From Dasypus novemcinctus (lineage: Eukaryota > Chordata > Mammalia > Cingulata > Dasypodidae): DNA of 64,000 nt. The notes beneath the pieces are model-generated. The model saw nothing but the letters and a program-made list of their open reading frames with translations, did not search any database and had not been told where the DNA came from. Numbering within the stretch: position 1 is the stretch's first letter; the number at the start of each line of letters is the position of its first letter. The stretch is from assembly GCF_030445035.2 (NCBI RefSeq), contig NC_080682.1:27820770-27884769 (forward strand). The letters run 5' to 3'. The translations under genes were made by a program, and so were the position numbers. Positions 45,461-58,579 of the stretch are shown here, one piece after another.

Positions 45461-46900
45461 ACATCACAATCCTCAGAACCAAGATTCAGGGATGAGGAAA
45501 CATCAGTAGCAAATAAAATGTGAGTGGTCCCTCAAGAAGGAAGATAAGATTCAGTCCACTGGCATATTTCAATGATATACAGATAGTCTTTTAAACAACC
45601 AATCAAAATATGCCAAACATAAACTTCATCATTGTCCCTACCTCTTTTAGTTTCTATTCAGGCAATCTCCCTTAGTTCTTGGATTGGGGAGACAGATTTG
45701 AGCTTGCCTCTTACCTCCTTGGTAGTCAACCTAGAAAAAAATCTTTCTTTTCCCCAAATTCTGATGACACAGTATTGGGTTCTGTGTGCATCAAGCAGGA
45801 AGCCCATTGTTGGGTATAAATTTGGTGACCCAGATATGACCGACAGATGTCAGGATTGATTTCCCAAGGCTCTGTGAACCCTGGAAGGGAGCATGCACTC
45901 TCCTAGCTGATTCTAAGTGGCACCAACTTGAACCTTTGTTCTTTAGGTTTATTGATAAGGGTCTTCCCTGCTCTAGACTGTTGCTTCAGGCCCCTCTGCC
46001 CTACATTTTAATTTTGAGGAAAGAAATATGTCTGACAGCAGAAGTTTCCTGGTTGAGTAACTTCACATGGGCACTTGTTCTCTTTTGTAAATATATCAGA
46101 GAATTGTGAGTTTGAGTCCTTCCCTTAGGGTAATAACTGCCTTGGGAATCCCAAAAGCAAAAGAAAATATAGGAGAATTTAGTCATAGAATATACATTTT
46201 GGGATCTGGATTACTAGTTCTCTGGATTAAAATTTGAAATTTGAAATTTCCACAGAAATTATTGTAGCTTTAAATAGAGATTTTATTCTTATGTTGAGCA
46301 TTAGAGACTCTCTGTTAGTTGGCCTGAGTTTGGCAGTTAAATGCTCCTGGAGTGACTTTTACCTTTTAAAGAGAGGCCTCTACTTCTGAAGAAAAAGTCA
46401 TCTTTGCTAGCATAAGGTGGTCATGGATAAGCAAGATTGTCAATAGGTTGACTGTCACCTCAAGACCACTTCTGTACAACTAAAAACAGCTGGTCACAGA
46501 TTGACAACTAGAGCACAGACTGCCTTCCAAGTTAAAGAAGTATCCTGTTCCACGTACACTATAAAATAAAACAATAACCCAAACTCTGGAAATATCATCT
46601 TACAGTATGAGATATTTGTTCACAGAAAGAATCATCACCATGTGGTATTCTAATAGTATAATAGACAGCAGTCCACTGGGATATATTTCACACAATTGTT
46701 CTATGTTTCACTGTGAGCCTATGAGAAGAAAACAATGGTCTTCTTTTTTTAATATAGCTTAGGCCCAAAATAAATTGGAGTCAGAGGACATTGGCCAAAG
46801 AATGAAACTCTAAATTCTAATACTATCCTGCAATTAAATATATTTTGAAAAATGGAAGAAAAAGGGGATGATATTCCTTTTGTTCACTCCTTTTTGTCTT
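45461..46900. other. Unassigned stretch, possibly retroviral leader
   Basis: No gene or clear repeat. It lies between antisense LTR copy B and the sense gammaretrovirus-like gag region, so part of it may be degenerate retroviral sequence. Confidence 0.4.
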
Positions 46901-48640
46901 TATATCAGAGTAAGAACTTACAGAAAATATTATGGTTCAGAGGGAAGAGACTTAGGTAAAACAGGTTTTAACTGAATCACCAGAATAGTAAATCTTCAAT
47001 TAAACCTGTATTGATTGATTCAAAAAAGATGATGATCTATTCCTATCACACCTAATACCTCCTTCAGCTCACTCTCCATATGCAAGGGAATTTGAAATGA
47101 GACATATGGAGCAACACAAATCCTCCAGTGGTCATTAATTCAACCTTTTACCCTTATACCCATCTTTGCCTACTAGTAGATAAGGAATGCTCTCCTCATC
47201 CCACAACTGACAAGTACTCAATTCAACCTAAGGAATGCTCAATCTCAGGCAAGACAATTACCACTCAGACAAGTTCCTGTAGGTTAGATGAGGAAGGCAA
47301 CCCTAGAGAGATTGTATATTTATATTTTCCCCTCTCTAATTCCAATCTATATAATTGGAAAAGTAATAAGCTTTCATATTGAAATGACCCTAAAAAGATA
47401 AAGAATTACTTTACTTCTATTTTTATTACTCATATACCTACTTTGTCAGGCATTCAGGTGTTCCTGAATACTCCTCACATCCAAGGAATGTAGGATGATC
47501 TTTGAAAGGCCAAAAGACTGCATGAAATTGAGAGGGGGATTAGGAATACCTGTGTCTCAGCTAATCGAAATTGCTTTCAACGTCTACAAAAATAGAGACC
47601 AGATCCAGGAAAAGCAAACGAGGTTTCAAGACCCTGTTAAATGGCTAACTGTAGCCATAAGTCACAAGTTGCCAGGTACAGGAAAAACCTTGATGAATGA
47701 AGATAAATATTCATGTTTAAGACCTTTGGGCCCTTCTACCACTAATCAAAAATGCCACCCATATTAGGACCATAACAGCATGCCTATTGCAAACATGATG
47801 GGTAAAGGAAAAGGAGTATCTAAACCACCTAAAGGAAGGTGAACCAAGAATTGCTCACAAGTCAGCCTATCAAATACCCCAGGTCACTGGGAGTGGGAGG
47901 GACAGGACTGATAGAGTCCAGGGGCAACTATCAATTTCACTGCTCACATAAACATTTCTTACAGGGAGTCACAGTTAACTGAGATGGTGGGGTAGAAACT
48001 TAAGATACCAGAGCTACACACTCTGTTTTAAATGCAAAAACAATGCTCCCTCTGCAATGACTCCTGCTATTTCCGAGGTTTCTGGGGACCATATTCCTTT
48101 CCTACAACCCCTCATATGTCAACTAGGGGACACTAATTTAAACCACTTATTTCTTTATATGCCTGAATATCCTATGCAATTGTTAGGATGAAATCTGTTA
48201 ACCAAACTGAATGCTCAAGTAACTTTCTCCTAAGAAAAAGTAATCTTTAAGGTTTCTATTGAACAAGAATATATTCTTCAAGCTGCCTTACTACACTTAG
48301 ATAGAATGAACCAACTTGAGGTCTCAGAAGATACCCTCTTGAAAGTAAAGTAAAAAACATGGGCTGATGGGATGCCTGGGAGAGCCAGAGCTGCTGAACC
48401 AGGAAAGGTAAAAAAATTCTCCCATATGCAAAAATCCCTCATTTATAGTATTATCCCTTGAAAACAGAGGCCATAGAAGGTAGACAGTCAATAATGGAAG
48501 CTTTTCTTTTTTTCCGATATCTATTAATTTGACCATGGTAACCTCTACACAATACTCCTATTTTGCCTTCTTAGATGCTGGTACAATAGAAACTGGAGGC
48601 AGAAATTCAACACAATTAATCAGAGAGTAAAACACATTCA
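46900..48640 (+). pseudogene. Gammaretrovirus-like gag/pro remnants
   Basis: On the + strand 47,128-47,382 encodes a capsid start-like block (FPLSNSNLYNWK), which in gammaretroviruses opens the p30 capsid. Around 48,160-48,230 a protease-end block is readable (MPEYPMQLLG, a stop, then NLLTKLNAQ). The two lie in the expected order and spacing for gag and pro of a class I element, with many stops and frame changes between. The neighbouring LTRs are antisense, so this internal region does not belong to them in any simple way. Confidence 0.6.
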
Positions 48641-48884
48641 CTGGATGGTGCCAAATTCTTAGAAATTCCTCATAATCTTATCTGCAAATTTGTTTTTCAC
48701 AGAATTAAAATTGAAAGATGTCCCTTACTCTGAGGCTCTGAGCCCAGAAATCCCAAGAGCTATTTGCCTTAATTGAAGTTTCTGAAACAAATGTAAAGGA
48801 ACAATACTAATGCATGTGCTCAGGGATTTAAAAATGTCTTGACTTTATTTGGAGAAAGGCTAACTATGGATTTAAGAGAGCCCA
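48641..48884. other. Unassigned short stretch
   Basis: Between retroviral remnants and an L1 end; nothing recognised. Confidence 0.4.
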
Positions 48885-49372
48885 ATCTTGATATAGAGGT
48901 GGAGTGGATATAACCATCCCAGAGTTCACAGGATGGAGGGATAGAGTTTGGGTTAGAGTGAATTTACTGATATTCTACCATGGGACTATTGTGATTAGTA
49001 ATAGAAGAAATCGTAGCATTGATGTGGAAAAAAATGGCCACGGTAACTGCTGAGGGTAGGGAGAGGGAAGAAGAGATATGTTCTGGGAGCATTTTCAGGA
49101 CTTGGCGTTGTCCTGGGTGGTACTGCAGGACAGATTCTGGACACTGTATGTCCTGCCATGGCCCACTGGGTGGACTGGGGGAGAGTGTAAGCTACAATGT
49201 AAACCATTAGCCATGTGGTGCAGCAATGCTCCAAAATGTATTCACCAAATGGAATGAATGTCTCATGATGATGAAATAAGTTGTTGATGTGGGAGGAGTG
49301 GGTTAAAGGGGTGGGGGTATGTGGGGACCTCATATTTTTTTAATGTGACATTTTAAAAAAAAGAGAGGGAAA
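48885..49372 (+). repeat. LINE-1 3' end, sense
   Basis: Starts within the 3' UTR at AATCTTGATATAGAGGTGG and runs in sense order through GGGACTATTGTGATTAGTAAT, TTTTCAGGACTTGGCGTTGT and CAAAATGTATTCACCAAATG to a GTGACATTTT A-rich tail. Confidence 0.75.
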
Positions 49373-50160
49373 AAAGAAAGCTTTAACTTCAAGTAGTAAT
49401 TTTACTATAATATGTAGACCATTTTTTGATTGCCATGACCACTAAGAAGATCAGAATTTTGTCATCACTCTCAATTTCTGGCAGACTAAACATACAAGGT
49501 CTTCAATAAAAAACCCAAATATCAAAACTTACTGTGAAATATCCAGGATATGAGTTGTCTAAAGGAGAAAGTAATTCATTGCCACAGAGTAGCTAGAAAC
49601 ATTAAGTAAAGTGGTTGTACCAACCACTAAGAGGGAGTGGTGAGGTTTCCTAGGAATGACTGGATTTTGTCATATTAGCATTCCACATTTTGGCTTCTAA
49701 CCAAACTTCTTTATGAAGACCTTAAAGAAAATGCACTGAGCCCTTAATGTGAATTGCCAAATGTCAAGAGGAATTTTATGCTATTAAAGAAAAATTTTAA
49801 CATACACCAAGATTTGGCTTTCCAGACATAAGGAAACCTTTTGATATTTTTGTGCATGTATAAGACTTGGGGTATTAACACAAAATTTCAGCAGTGCACC
49901 AAGGTCTGTTGCTATTAATAGGTGTTATTAATAGTTTGGTATGTGGGAATCCTATATATTATGCATGATTGCTCTGTAAGCCCACAACTTCTCTAACAAT
50001 AAATAAATAAAATAAATAAATAAATAAATAAATGGATGGATGGATGAGACCAGTTATAGCTACAATGATTTCAAAATTGTGTTATATTTTCAAGGCATAA
50101 TACTTGAATATTAGAAAGATATTCTTATGGCATGTGTGGAATTTTACAGAAAGGATAGTT
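49373..50160. other. Intergenic DNA with AAAT microsatellite
   Basis: No gene. A retroelement-like A-rich tail may end in the AAAT tract. Confidence 0.45.
49998..50046. repeat. (AAAT)n then (GGAT)n microsatellite
   Basis: About eight AAAT-type units followed directly by about three GGAT units. Confidence 0.85.
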
Positions 50161-50169
50161 TTGAAGCTT

Positions 50170-50650
50170 CAGCAGTAAATAGGATTTGAAAGGGAATGTA
50201 AAATTTTACTTCCACGTAAGATGAAGAAATCATCAAAGAACATTTCCTCCACCTTAACAACTTAAAAAAAATTAATCTAAAAAGTCATGTTTTCTTGATT
50301 CTATGAGAATGATGAGGTTGGAAATACCTAACAAATCAAATTGCAGCAGAGACAAACACCTAAAGGAGATGATGGGACAAAAGAACTGTTTCACCTTTGA
50401 CAGAGTTTAAGAGAATAAGTGGCCACTGTGCAAGCAGATAGGATTAATGCAGATAAATATTAGAAAGTTGTTAAAGCGAAGTGTGAGCTACAGTGCTATT
50501 TGGGAAACTTAAGGGCACATAGAGTTCACAGGACTGCATTCGCAATCAATAAATGCTCTGCAGGTCTAAACAAAGTATTCTTGAGAAGGACTAGGGACAG
50601 TCTGGGAGACCTTCAGGAAAGGTCACTGCACAACCCACAAAATACCAAAT
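50170..50650 (+). repeat. Counterpart of the 16.2-16.7 kb L1-type fragment
   Basis: Collinear with 16,190-16,700, ending in both at CACAAAATACCAAAT. Either an extension of the receptor-locus duplication or an independent copy of the same old repeat. Confidence 0.5.
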
Positions 50651-51480
50651 ATCATATACTTGCCATATATATTTAAGTAAAATGTATCAGAGAAGTATCA
50701 CAGGAATGAGGAAGTTGAACTGCATTTCTACAACTTAAAGATTCATTATCCCTAGAAGAACCACTGTAAAAAAGAAAAGATAAAATTGTCAATATTAAGA
50801 ATGAAAAAAGTAATAACTCTATAGCGCCCCACAAACATTCAAAGGATAGTAATAAAATGTAACACTATTAAGTTTTATAATTTAGATGAAATATACAATT
50901 TTTAATGATGCTCACACCAGAAAAATATGGTAAATGAGACAACTCTTTACCTACTCAAGAAATTTAATTTTTCCTTAAAAAAATAGTCCATATATAAATA
51001 AAAGGTAATTTTTTTCCCAATGTGAAACTCTCACATTTCCCTCATACTGAATTTTAGACAGAAAGCTAAGAGAAAACTCTTAACATTTGCGGAAGAATAC
51101 AGCATATTGGGAAATGGTAGAGCAACAACATAAAGGAAAACTGGGTTCCATGGGTATTTCATGGAAAAGAGCCACCCACAAACCTAGTCAGTGACAGTCT
51201 GCACTAATAAATTCCAGGACAATACTTCCACCCATAGTTGAGTTACTCTGTTTCTGAATTGTTGTTTTACAGAAGATAGCATTTTCTTGATTAATACAGG
51301 TTATCTCCCCAGCCCAAATACCTGATATATTTTTCCTTTCTCTATGCAGTTCTCTCTTTCTCTAAATTGGACAGTACATGTATTTTTTAAAATATTTAAT
51401 TAGTATTACTAATGTAACACTGTCTAAGCATATTTATAGGTGACCAGCCAGCAACATACGTCTTTCAAATAGCCCTTTAT
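50651..51480. other. AT-rich intergenic DNA
   Basis: No coding or RNA feature recognised. Confidence 0.45.
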
Positions 51481-51489
51481 TTTTGTTAC

Positions 51490-54400
51490 TTTTTCTTTTT
51501 TTAAAGTTTTAAAAATTTATTGAAGTATATCACTCATACATAAACATACATAAGCAATAAGTGTATAGCAATAGTTGTGAACTTACAAAACAAACATATA
51601 TAACATCATTCAGGACATCCGTACCTCATCCTACCAACAATACCTTGCATTGTTATTAAACTTTTTAACTAGTGATTAAAGAGCATTGTCAAAATATTAC
51701 TACTGAACAAAATATTTTCCCCCAACCCACCCTATTATTATTACCTTTATATCATTTATATACAAACATACATAAACAATAAGTGTAGAGTAAAAGTTGT
51801 GAACTTACAAAGCAAACATACATACATAATACAGGGGTTCCATATATCACCCCTCCACTAACACCTTGCATTGTTGTGAGATGTTTGTTACAAATTATGA
51901 AAGAATATTGTCAAAATCTTACTACTAATTATAGTCCTTATCTTACATTTAGTGTATTTTCCCCCAACACACCATATTATTATTATTTAAATATATTTTT
52001 TATGACAGAATTTTGTAAACTTATAAAAAAATCATGCACTGGTGCAGAATTATCAAACAACACTTCTCTATCAACACCATACTGTGGTGGAGTATTTGCT
52101 ACAGATAAGATAATAAAATCTTTTTGTTATCACATCCACAGTGTTCATTTACACAACTTTTCCATACTGCCCCATTATCATCACAGTGCTTCTCTGGCAT
52201 GGATGCAAGAATATTATATTATTGCTAATCACAGTCCATAGGTCACTCCAATTGTATTTTTCCCATGCTTCTCCACATTTCCACCACCCTGCAATAGTGA
52301 TGTACATTTGCTCTAGCTAATGAAGGACGCTCTTGCATCTGTACCATCAACCACAATTCTCATCCACCTTTTGGTTTACTGTGCTGTTCAGTTCCTACAT
52401 TATTCTCTGGCATTCTGTCAATTGGCATTTACATCCTAGACTACCATTTTCAGCCACCTCCCAAATTATAAACTAGCTGTTTCTCACTATGTGTTACCAT
52501 CTACTCTATACATTTCCAACTTTTACAATAAAGCTAATTAAAACTTCTACATACATTAAACATCAGTAGTCCATCTCAGTCCTTCTCTTATTTCCTTTAA
52601 GAATCCACCACCTACCACCAGGTCTTGAAGATATTTTCCTGTAATGTCTTCTAGGAACTTTATGGTTCTTGCTTTTATTTTTAGGTTTTTGATCCATTCT
52701 GAGTAAATTTTTGGATAAGGTGTAAGATGTAGGTGTCCTTTTTCCTTCTTTCAGCTATGGATATCTAGTTCTTTAAGCACCATTTTTTGAATGGACTATG
52801 CTGCCTGAGCTGTGTGGATTTTACAAGGTAGTCAAAAATCCCTTGACCATATATGTGAGGGTCTGTTTCTGAACTATCCATTTGGTTCCACTGGTCTATG
52901 CATCTGACTGTAACAGTCCTATGTAGTTTTACCACTATAACTAGGCAATATAATTTAAAACCTGTAGGGGAGAGTTCACTTTTCCTTTTTTAGATGTCTC
53001 TGGCTATTCAGGACACCTTACCCTTCCAAATAAATTTGATAATCATGTTTTCAATTTTTTTTTCAAAAATTGCTGGTGGACTTTTTATTGGGATTGCATT
53101 GAACCTGTACATCTATTTGAATAGACTTGACATCTTAATGATATTTAGTCTTCCAATCCATGAGCATGGAATGTTCTTCAAGTTATTTAGCCCTTTTTAA
53201 ATTTCTTCTAACTTTGAGTTGCAGTTTTCTGAATACAAATGCTTTACATTATTCGTTAAGTTTATTCCTGACTGTTTGAGTTTATCTGTCATATTATTTT
53301 CACCACTCTTTTGACACTTTTACTTCTATTTTTATAATCTTCATTTCTAGGCTCTTTTCCAGGATTCTCTTTCCTTTCTTTTCTTTTCATGCTCTAGCAC
53401 ATCCTTTATTATTTCTTGAAAATCTGGTCTCTTGGTCAGAATTCCTCTCAATTTCTGTTTATCTTTGAATATATTAAACTCACCCTTATTTTTTTTTTTG
53501 TCTCAGAATTGGTCTATTCAGATTTTTCATATGGGAGTATGTTGTACTTCTTGGACATGGATATCTATGTCTTTCAATATGGTTGAGAAATTTTCTACTG
53601 TTATTTCTTCAAATATTCCTTCTGTCCCATTTTCCTTCTCTTCTTCTGTGACATCCATGACATGTATGTTTGGAAGCTATTTGCTGTCATTTAGTTCCCT
53701 GAAACCTTGTTCAAATTTTTTTCCATTCTTTTCTCCATCTGTTCTTTTGTATGCTCACTTTCATTTCTTCAAGTTCACCAATTCTTACTTCTGCCTCACA
53801 AAATCTGCCATTGTATTATCCCAATTTTTAAAATTTAATGTCATTTATTGCACATTTCATTCCCATAAGATCTATTTTCCTATGTATGCTTTCAAATCCT
53901 CTTTGTGTTCATCTTTCTTAATATCCTCAATCTCTTTAGGCATCTCAGTGAATTTATTAAGGAGATTTTTTTGAATATCTATGAATAGTTGTCTCAACTC
54001 CTTTATGTCATTTGGAGGCTTATCTTGTTCCTTTAACTGAGCCATTCTCTTCCACTTTCATGGTGAGGATTGTAATGTTTTGTTGGTGTCTTGGCATCTA
54101 GCCTACTGGAGTATTTATTCTACATGCAAGTTTTTTCTTTAGTTTAGGGCCTCCTTCTCTTTCCCCCTTGCTGGTTTGCAGTAGGAACCAAGGATGTAGT
54201 TGGTATTATAAGCTATGGAGGCTCAAGCTGCCTTCATTTCTCCAGGGACTGATGAAGCTTCTCCCAACTTTCTCCATTGCCATGGATATGGACAATGTCA
54301 CAGTTGTGTACATAATCCAAGTCATGTAGGCTTAGACTGTAGTTGCCCAGAGAGACTGATAAAACTTCCTTCCCCTTTCTCCTCTGCCTGGGGCTGGGAT

Positions 54401-55487
54401 GGAGCTGCAGGTGTGGGCAGCAATCTATGCAGTGAGGGTCCAAGATGACCAGAGTTGCTCCAGTAGACTTCTGATTATTTGGTTTGTGCCAGCCAAAGGA
54501 ACTTACAGTTACCTGGACAGGCTGATGCAGGGCCTGTCAGCCTCTTTCAGGCCAGAGGTGGAGCTGAATCTTTGTCTAAGGCTGCAGGCCAATTTGGGTA
54601 AAGAAACCAGTTCTGGCTCTTATGGTCATGGTGCTTTTTGGGCCTGACTTCCCAACAGGCTGAAGGTGGAGTCAAAATGCAGCCTCTGGTCTCTTTCCTA
54701 CTTGGACAGATTCACAGCACAGCTATTCATAGGGTTATACCTTAGCCAGCTAAGTCTACTAATCAATAGCCAAAATCAGTGGTCAACCATCTCCTCCTCC
54801 CATTTTTGGGAAATGGAAATTCCAGTTCCAGTCACAGAATAGCTCCTGGGGTAGCTTGTACAACCAGAATAGGATAATCACTGGCCTACATGGATTGGTC
54901 AATAATTTCCCAGAGAGACTGGCACAGGTTCTCCCCAGCTTCTTCCCTGCCAGAGATAGGGCTGGGGCCCAGGCTAGAACTGCAATCTGATCTGGATGGA
55001 AAGAAGCTGGTCCCTACCAGCACTGATTTTCAGCCCATCCTGCTATCCCTCATGCACAATGTTAAGGTGGTAGCTATCGGCCTCTTTTTGACTTGACAAG
55101 CTCAAACTTTAGCTGTTCTTAGGGTTATACTTTAGCCCACTAAATTTACCCATCAGTGGCTGAAGTTGATGCCCAACCATCTCTTTCTCCCCCATTTTTG
55201 AAAGGTGGAGCTTTCAATTCCACCTGAGGAACAACTTCTGAGGCTGCTTGTGCTTCCAGTGGAGGATGGGCACTGGACTCCATAGAGTGGAACACTCTAC
55301 TTATGAATCTTCTCTGCAGATGGACATTCTCCTTCTTCCATTCCTTCAAGGATGTTCCAGGATCCTCTTCTGGTCTCCTGGAGTCTCCAAACAGGTTCTT
55401 CAGAAAGCTCCAGATAGCTCTGGATGCTTACTAACTGCCCTGTAATAGGAGCTGACTCTAGGAGCTTCTTACTCTGCTGCCATTTTC
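51490..55487 (-). repeat. LINE-1, antisense, both ends present, internally deleted
   Basis: The right end read on the - strand starts AAAATGGCAGCAGAGTAAG, the usual opening of this type of L1 5' UTR. The left end is T-rich at 51,490-51,530 (A-rich tail in sense). Between 52,620 and 53,200 the - strand resembles ORF2 (complement of TTCCAATCCATGAGCATGG). 53,400-54,100 resembles the coiled-coil-rich ORF1 region, and 54,150-55,487 is GC-richer 5' UTR with internal repetition. At about 4.0 kb it is shorter than a complete 6-7 kb L1, so much of ORF2 is missing. It interrupts copy 2 of the duplicated locus. Confidence 0.7.
54713..55222 (-). repeat. Tandem units in the L1 5' UTR
   Basis: Two blocks about 385 bp apart match: AGGGTTATACCTTAGCC...CAACCATCTCCTCCTCCC at 54,731 and AGGGTTATACTTTAGCC...CAACCATCTCTTTCTCCC at 55,115, each followed by a CCCATTTTTG block. 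A CCCAGAGAGACTG motif also recurs at 54,338 and 54,910. This resembles the monomer structure of some rodent L1 promoters. Confidence 0.6.
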
Positions 55488-55570
55488 CTAGCTGTTAATT
55501 TTTTAAAATAATGAAACAATAGATTTTTTTCAATCATAAAGTTAAATATATTATAGGTAAGCAGTCACAC

Positions 55571-55710
55571 CATAGAATGGTGATAAAGAATGTTGTTTCT
55601 AAAGTGAGACTGTTTGGATTCAAATGTGAGTTTGACCTCTAATCTGTTGACTGAACATGAATAAGTTATGTAACAATGCTGTGCCCCATTTTCATCCTCT
55701 TTAAAATTCA
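55571..55710 (+). repeat. MIR element in duplicate copy 2
   Basis: GTGATAAAGAATG, TTTGGATTCAAATG, TAAGTTATGTAACAATGCTG and CATCCTCTTTAAAATTC follow MIR order. Paralogous to 18,290-18,420. Confidence 0.75.
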
Positions 55711-56259
55711 GCCATTCAAATACATCTATTGAGGCACTCTTATAAGTCTTCGGGATACATGAGTGAACTTGGCAATAATCTTGTGCTCATGTAACTTCCA
55801 ATGTGGAGGAGAAAAGAGAGGAAACCAAAGGTATAAGCAAAACATATTGAATATAAGATTGGATAACTGTTATTGGAAGCAAATGAAGCAAGGCTGAGGA
55901 ATGGCACAGAGGTGATTTTAAATAGGTTTGTAAAATATGGGCTTAGGAAAAGAATGAGAAACAATCCATGCAGTTATCTGGGAACAGGAATTTCAGAAAT
56001 AAGAAAGCAGCCTCAAGACTAATGAGTTTAAGGGAGCATCAGGAGGTCAGTGTGGCTGTTCCAAATTGAGAATGACAAGTGGAAAAATAAAGAATGAGTT
56101 CATAGAAATAAGGAGAAGGGACAAGATCTTGTCAATTATCTGGAGGCTCTTAAATTGTTTTGACTTTTACCTTTACTGTGATGGGATGTCTTATAAGTTT
56201 TGTGAAGCAATGTGCCATGATCCAAACTTACTCTACATAGAGAAAATTAGAGGATTAAT

Positions 56260-57790
56260 TTTTAAAAATATATTATTTATTTTTAAAGGAGCTTTACATC
56301 ACATAAATGTTACATCAAAAATGTAGGGTATTCCCATACACCCCATCCCTCACCCTGCCCACAATTCCCCACATTAACATCTTTCATTAGTGTTGTACAT
56401 CCTTTACAATTAATGAACATATATTGAAGGATTGTACTAACAAAGGACTATACATTATATTATACTTTACAGTTTGATCTGCAAAATTTTAGAGGTTTTG
56501 ACAAAATTGCTTTTATCTGTCATTGTGATGTCATGCAGGATACTACCAAAATGTCAAAAATGCATCTATGTTGCACCTGTTTTTCTCATTTACTCCCCAC
56601 CCCCCTCAGCCCCTTCAGAAACCTTGGTGGTCCCTGCCTTTATATCAATGACACAAGTTCTTAATTTGCTAGAATAATAACTCTATTTTAGTCCATAGTG
56701 CATTCCCCCCCTTATGTTTGATCATTCCCCAATCTTGAGGATTTTGAAGTGGTGATGGCCACCCTGCATCCCTTTGAGAGGGTGCTTAGATCTCATGGGA
56801 CAGATGGATGGAATTGTGTTGCTTGCAGTTGCAGATATCCTCCACTTCTTGGGTTTGGCATTGTTCACCAATAATGGAGGGGTAGGTGTTACAATTCTGC
56901 TGAGATTCTGGCCTCAACCAGCATATGAACAGACTGAAGATTTATGTCCCTGGGACTTAAATTTAGCAAGCATAGTGCTAGGTAAAATTTCAAATAAGAG
57001 GATCAGAAGAACCATGTGTAGGGAAATTAGAAATGATTGTAACTTTGTTTAATAGGTGAGCATATATTTCAAAGCAAAGCCTCTTTACAGGATGCTGAAT
57101 TCCTGACAAGGTCTGCCATGCCTATAATATCTAGATGAGTCCTCAGGACCTGCACTATTTGGGGCATTGGATACTGTTGCAGTCAATGAGATCCTGCTGA
57201 GAATTGCACAAGTGTAACCTCTGGAATAACAACCCAACTCACTTTGAAATCTCTTAGCCATAAAAACTAATTTGTTTGTAATATTTCCCCCTTTTTCTCA
57301 AGGTCTTTTCCAGATTCATTGTTAGTTTGGTAATAATCCCTTAGAGCCAAGGAAGCTCTTCCCTGGGAATAATTTCCCATAACAGGGGTAATGTGATGCA
57401 TTTATTTGCTGAGTTTAACTCAGATAAAGGCCACATTTGAGCAAAAAAATAGGTTTTCAGGAGATAACTGTTAGGCAATATATAGCACTAGGCTGTTTCA
57501 ATTTCACACAAAAAAGTTCATAAGTACAATTATAAATATCAAGGGCCGAGTGTAATGGTCTGTCCTCCATCAACAGGCACTTTCCAGATACTCAAGGGAC
57601 TCTTTCTGCTCTATTAGAGTATATGGAGCAGGACTTCCTATGATGGAAATTCAATATTCTTCCGGTTATTATGTGGGTTTCTGCCCATCAAGACAATGCC
57701 CCATGAACAATTGAACATATTCATATGCCTTAGAGTTATGCTCCAGGTGCATCCCTCCCCACACACATTCCCCGATCACCAACATCCTGC
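56260..57790 (-). repeat. LINE-1 3' end, antisense, in duplicate copy 2
   Basis: Antisense markers in order: CATAAATGTTACATC, CCCATACACCCC, AACCATGTGTAGGGAAATTAG, CCATAAAAACTAATTTG, TTGGTAATAATCCCTTAGAG. The right border is placed where copy 1 homology resumes (AGACTTTCCTAAACAAG against AGACTTTGCCCAAACAAG at 19,207). The insertion is absent from copy 1. Confidence 0.75.
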
Positions 57791-58139
57791 ACCTCTTCAG
57801 ACTTTCCTAAACAAGAAGGAGTATGGTTTTCCATTAACTAGGCTTAAAGTTTAAATACTTCATGAACCTTCCTTAGAGTTATCTTGTGAAGATAAATTAT
57901 GTTGATTATATACCTAAAGCCTGCTGACCATTGTATGACACTAAATAGGGACTCAGTAAATATAATCCATTTTTACCATTATTATATACAAACAACCTTT
58001 TGCAAATAAAAACTAATGTACACATTTTATCATTTTCTATTCCAGTCTTATTTTATTTAACATTATTAAAATATTTCAAGTATTACAATACATATAACTT
58101 TGACAGACCATCATGAACAAAAGGATTTTCTCTTAAATA

Positions 58140-58571
58140 ATACTTCATACCAAGAAATTATATCATTGATTTGGAGGTAGTGGCCACTGGAGGTACTGAA
58201 GGCAGGGAGAGGGAAAAAGAGGTGCAATATGGGGACATTTTTGAGACATGGAATTGACCTGTATGGCACTGCAATGATAGATACTGGCCATTGTATATCC
58301 TGCCATAACCTACAGAATTGAGTGGGAAAGAGTGTAAACTACAATGCAAACTATAATCCATGCTTAGTGGCAATACTCCAAACGTGTTCATCAATTGCAG
58401 TTAATAAACCAATAAAACACTAACGAAAAAGGTGTTAAAGTGGGAAAGGGTGGAAGGTATGGGGAGTGGGGCATATAGAAATCCCTTAAATTTTTTAATG
58501 TAACATTTTGCATAATCTAAGTATATTTAAAAATATATAAAAAATATATTTAAAAAAATACTTCATACCAA
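58140..58571 (+). repeat. LINE-1 3' end, sense, with 14-bp target duplication
   Basis: The L1 (58,154-58,557, 404 bp) ends in an A-rich tail and is bracketed by perfect copies of ATACTTCATACCAA at 58,140-58,153 and 58,558-58,571. The left junction follows CTTAAATA, a plausible L1 endonuclease site. This proves that the repeat family here is a LINE in this orientation. Copy 1 lacks it at the matching place (about 19.48 kb). Confidence 0.9.
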
Positions 58572-58579
58572 ATCAGTCC

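Noticed and set aside
53432-53974. 180-codon + strand frame with hydrophobic, Phe/Ser-rich composition
   Set aside because: It is the antisense of an L1 ORF1-like region; T-rich antisense of A-rich coding sequence gives such frames.
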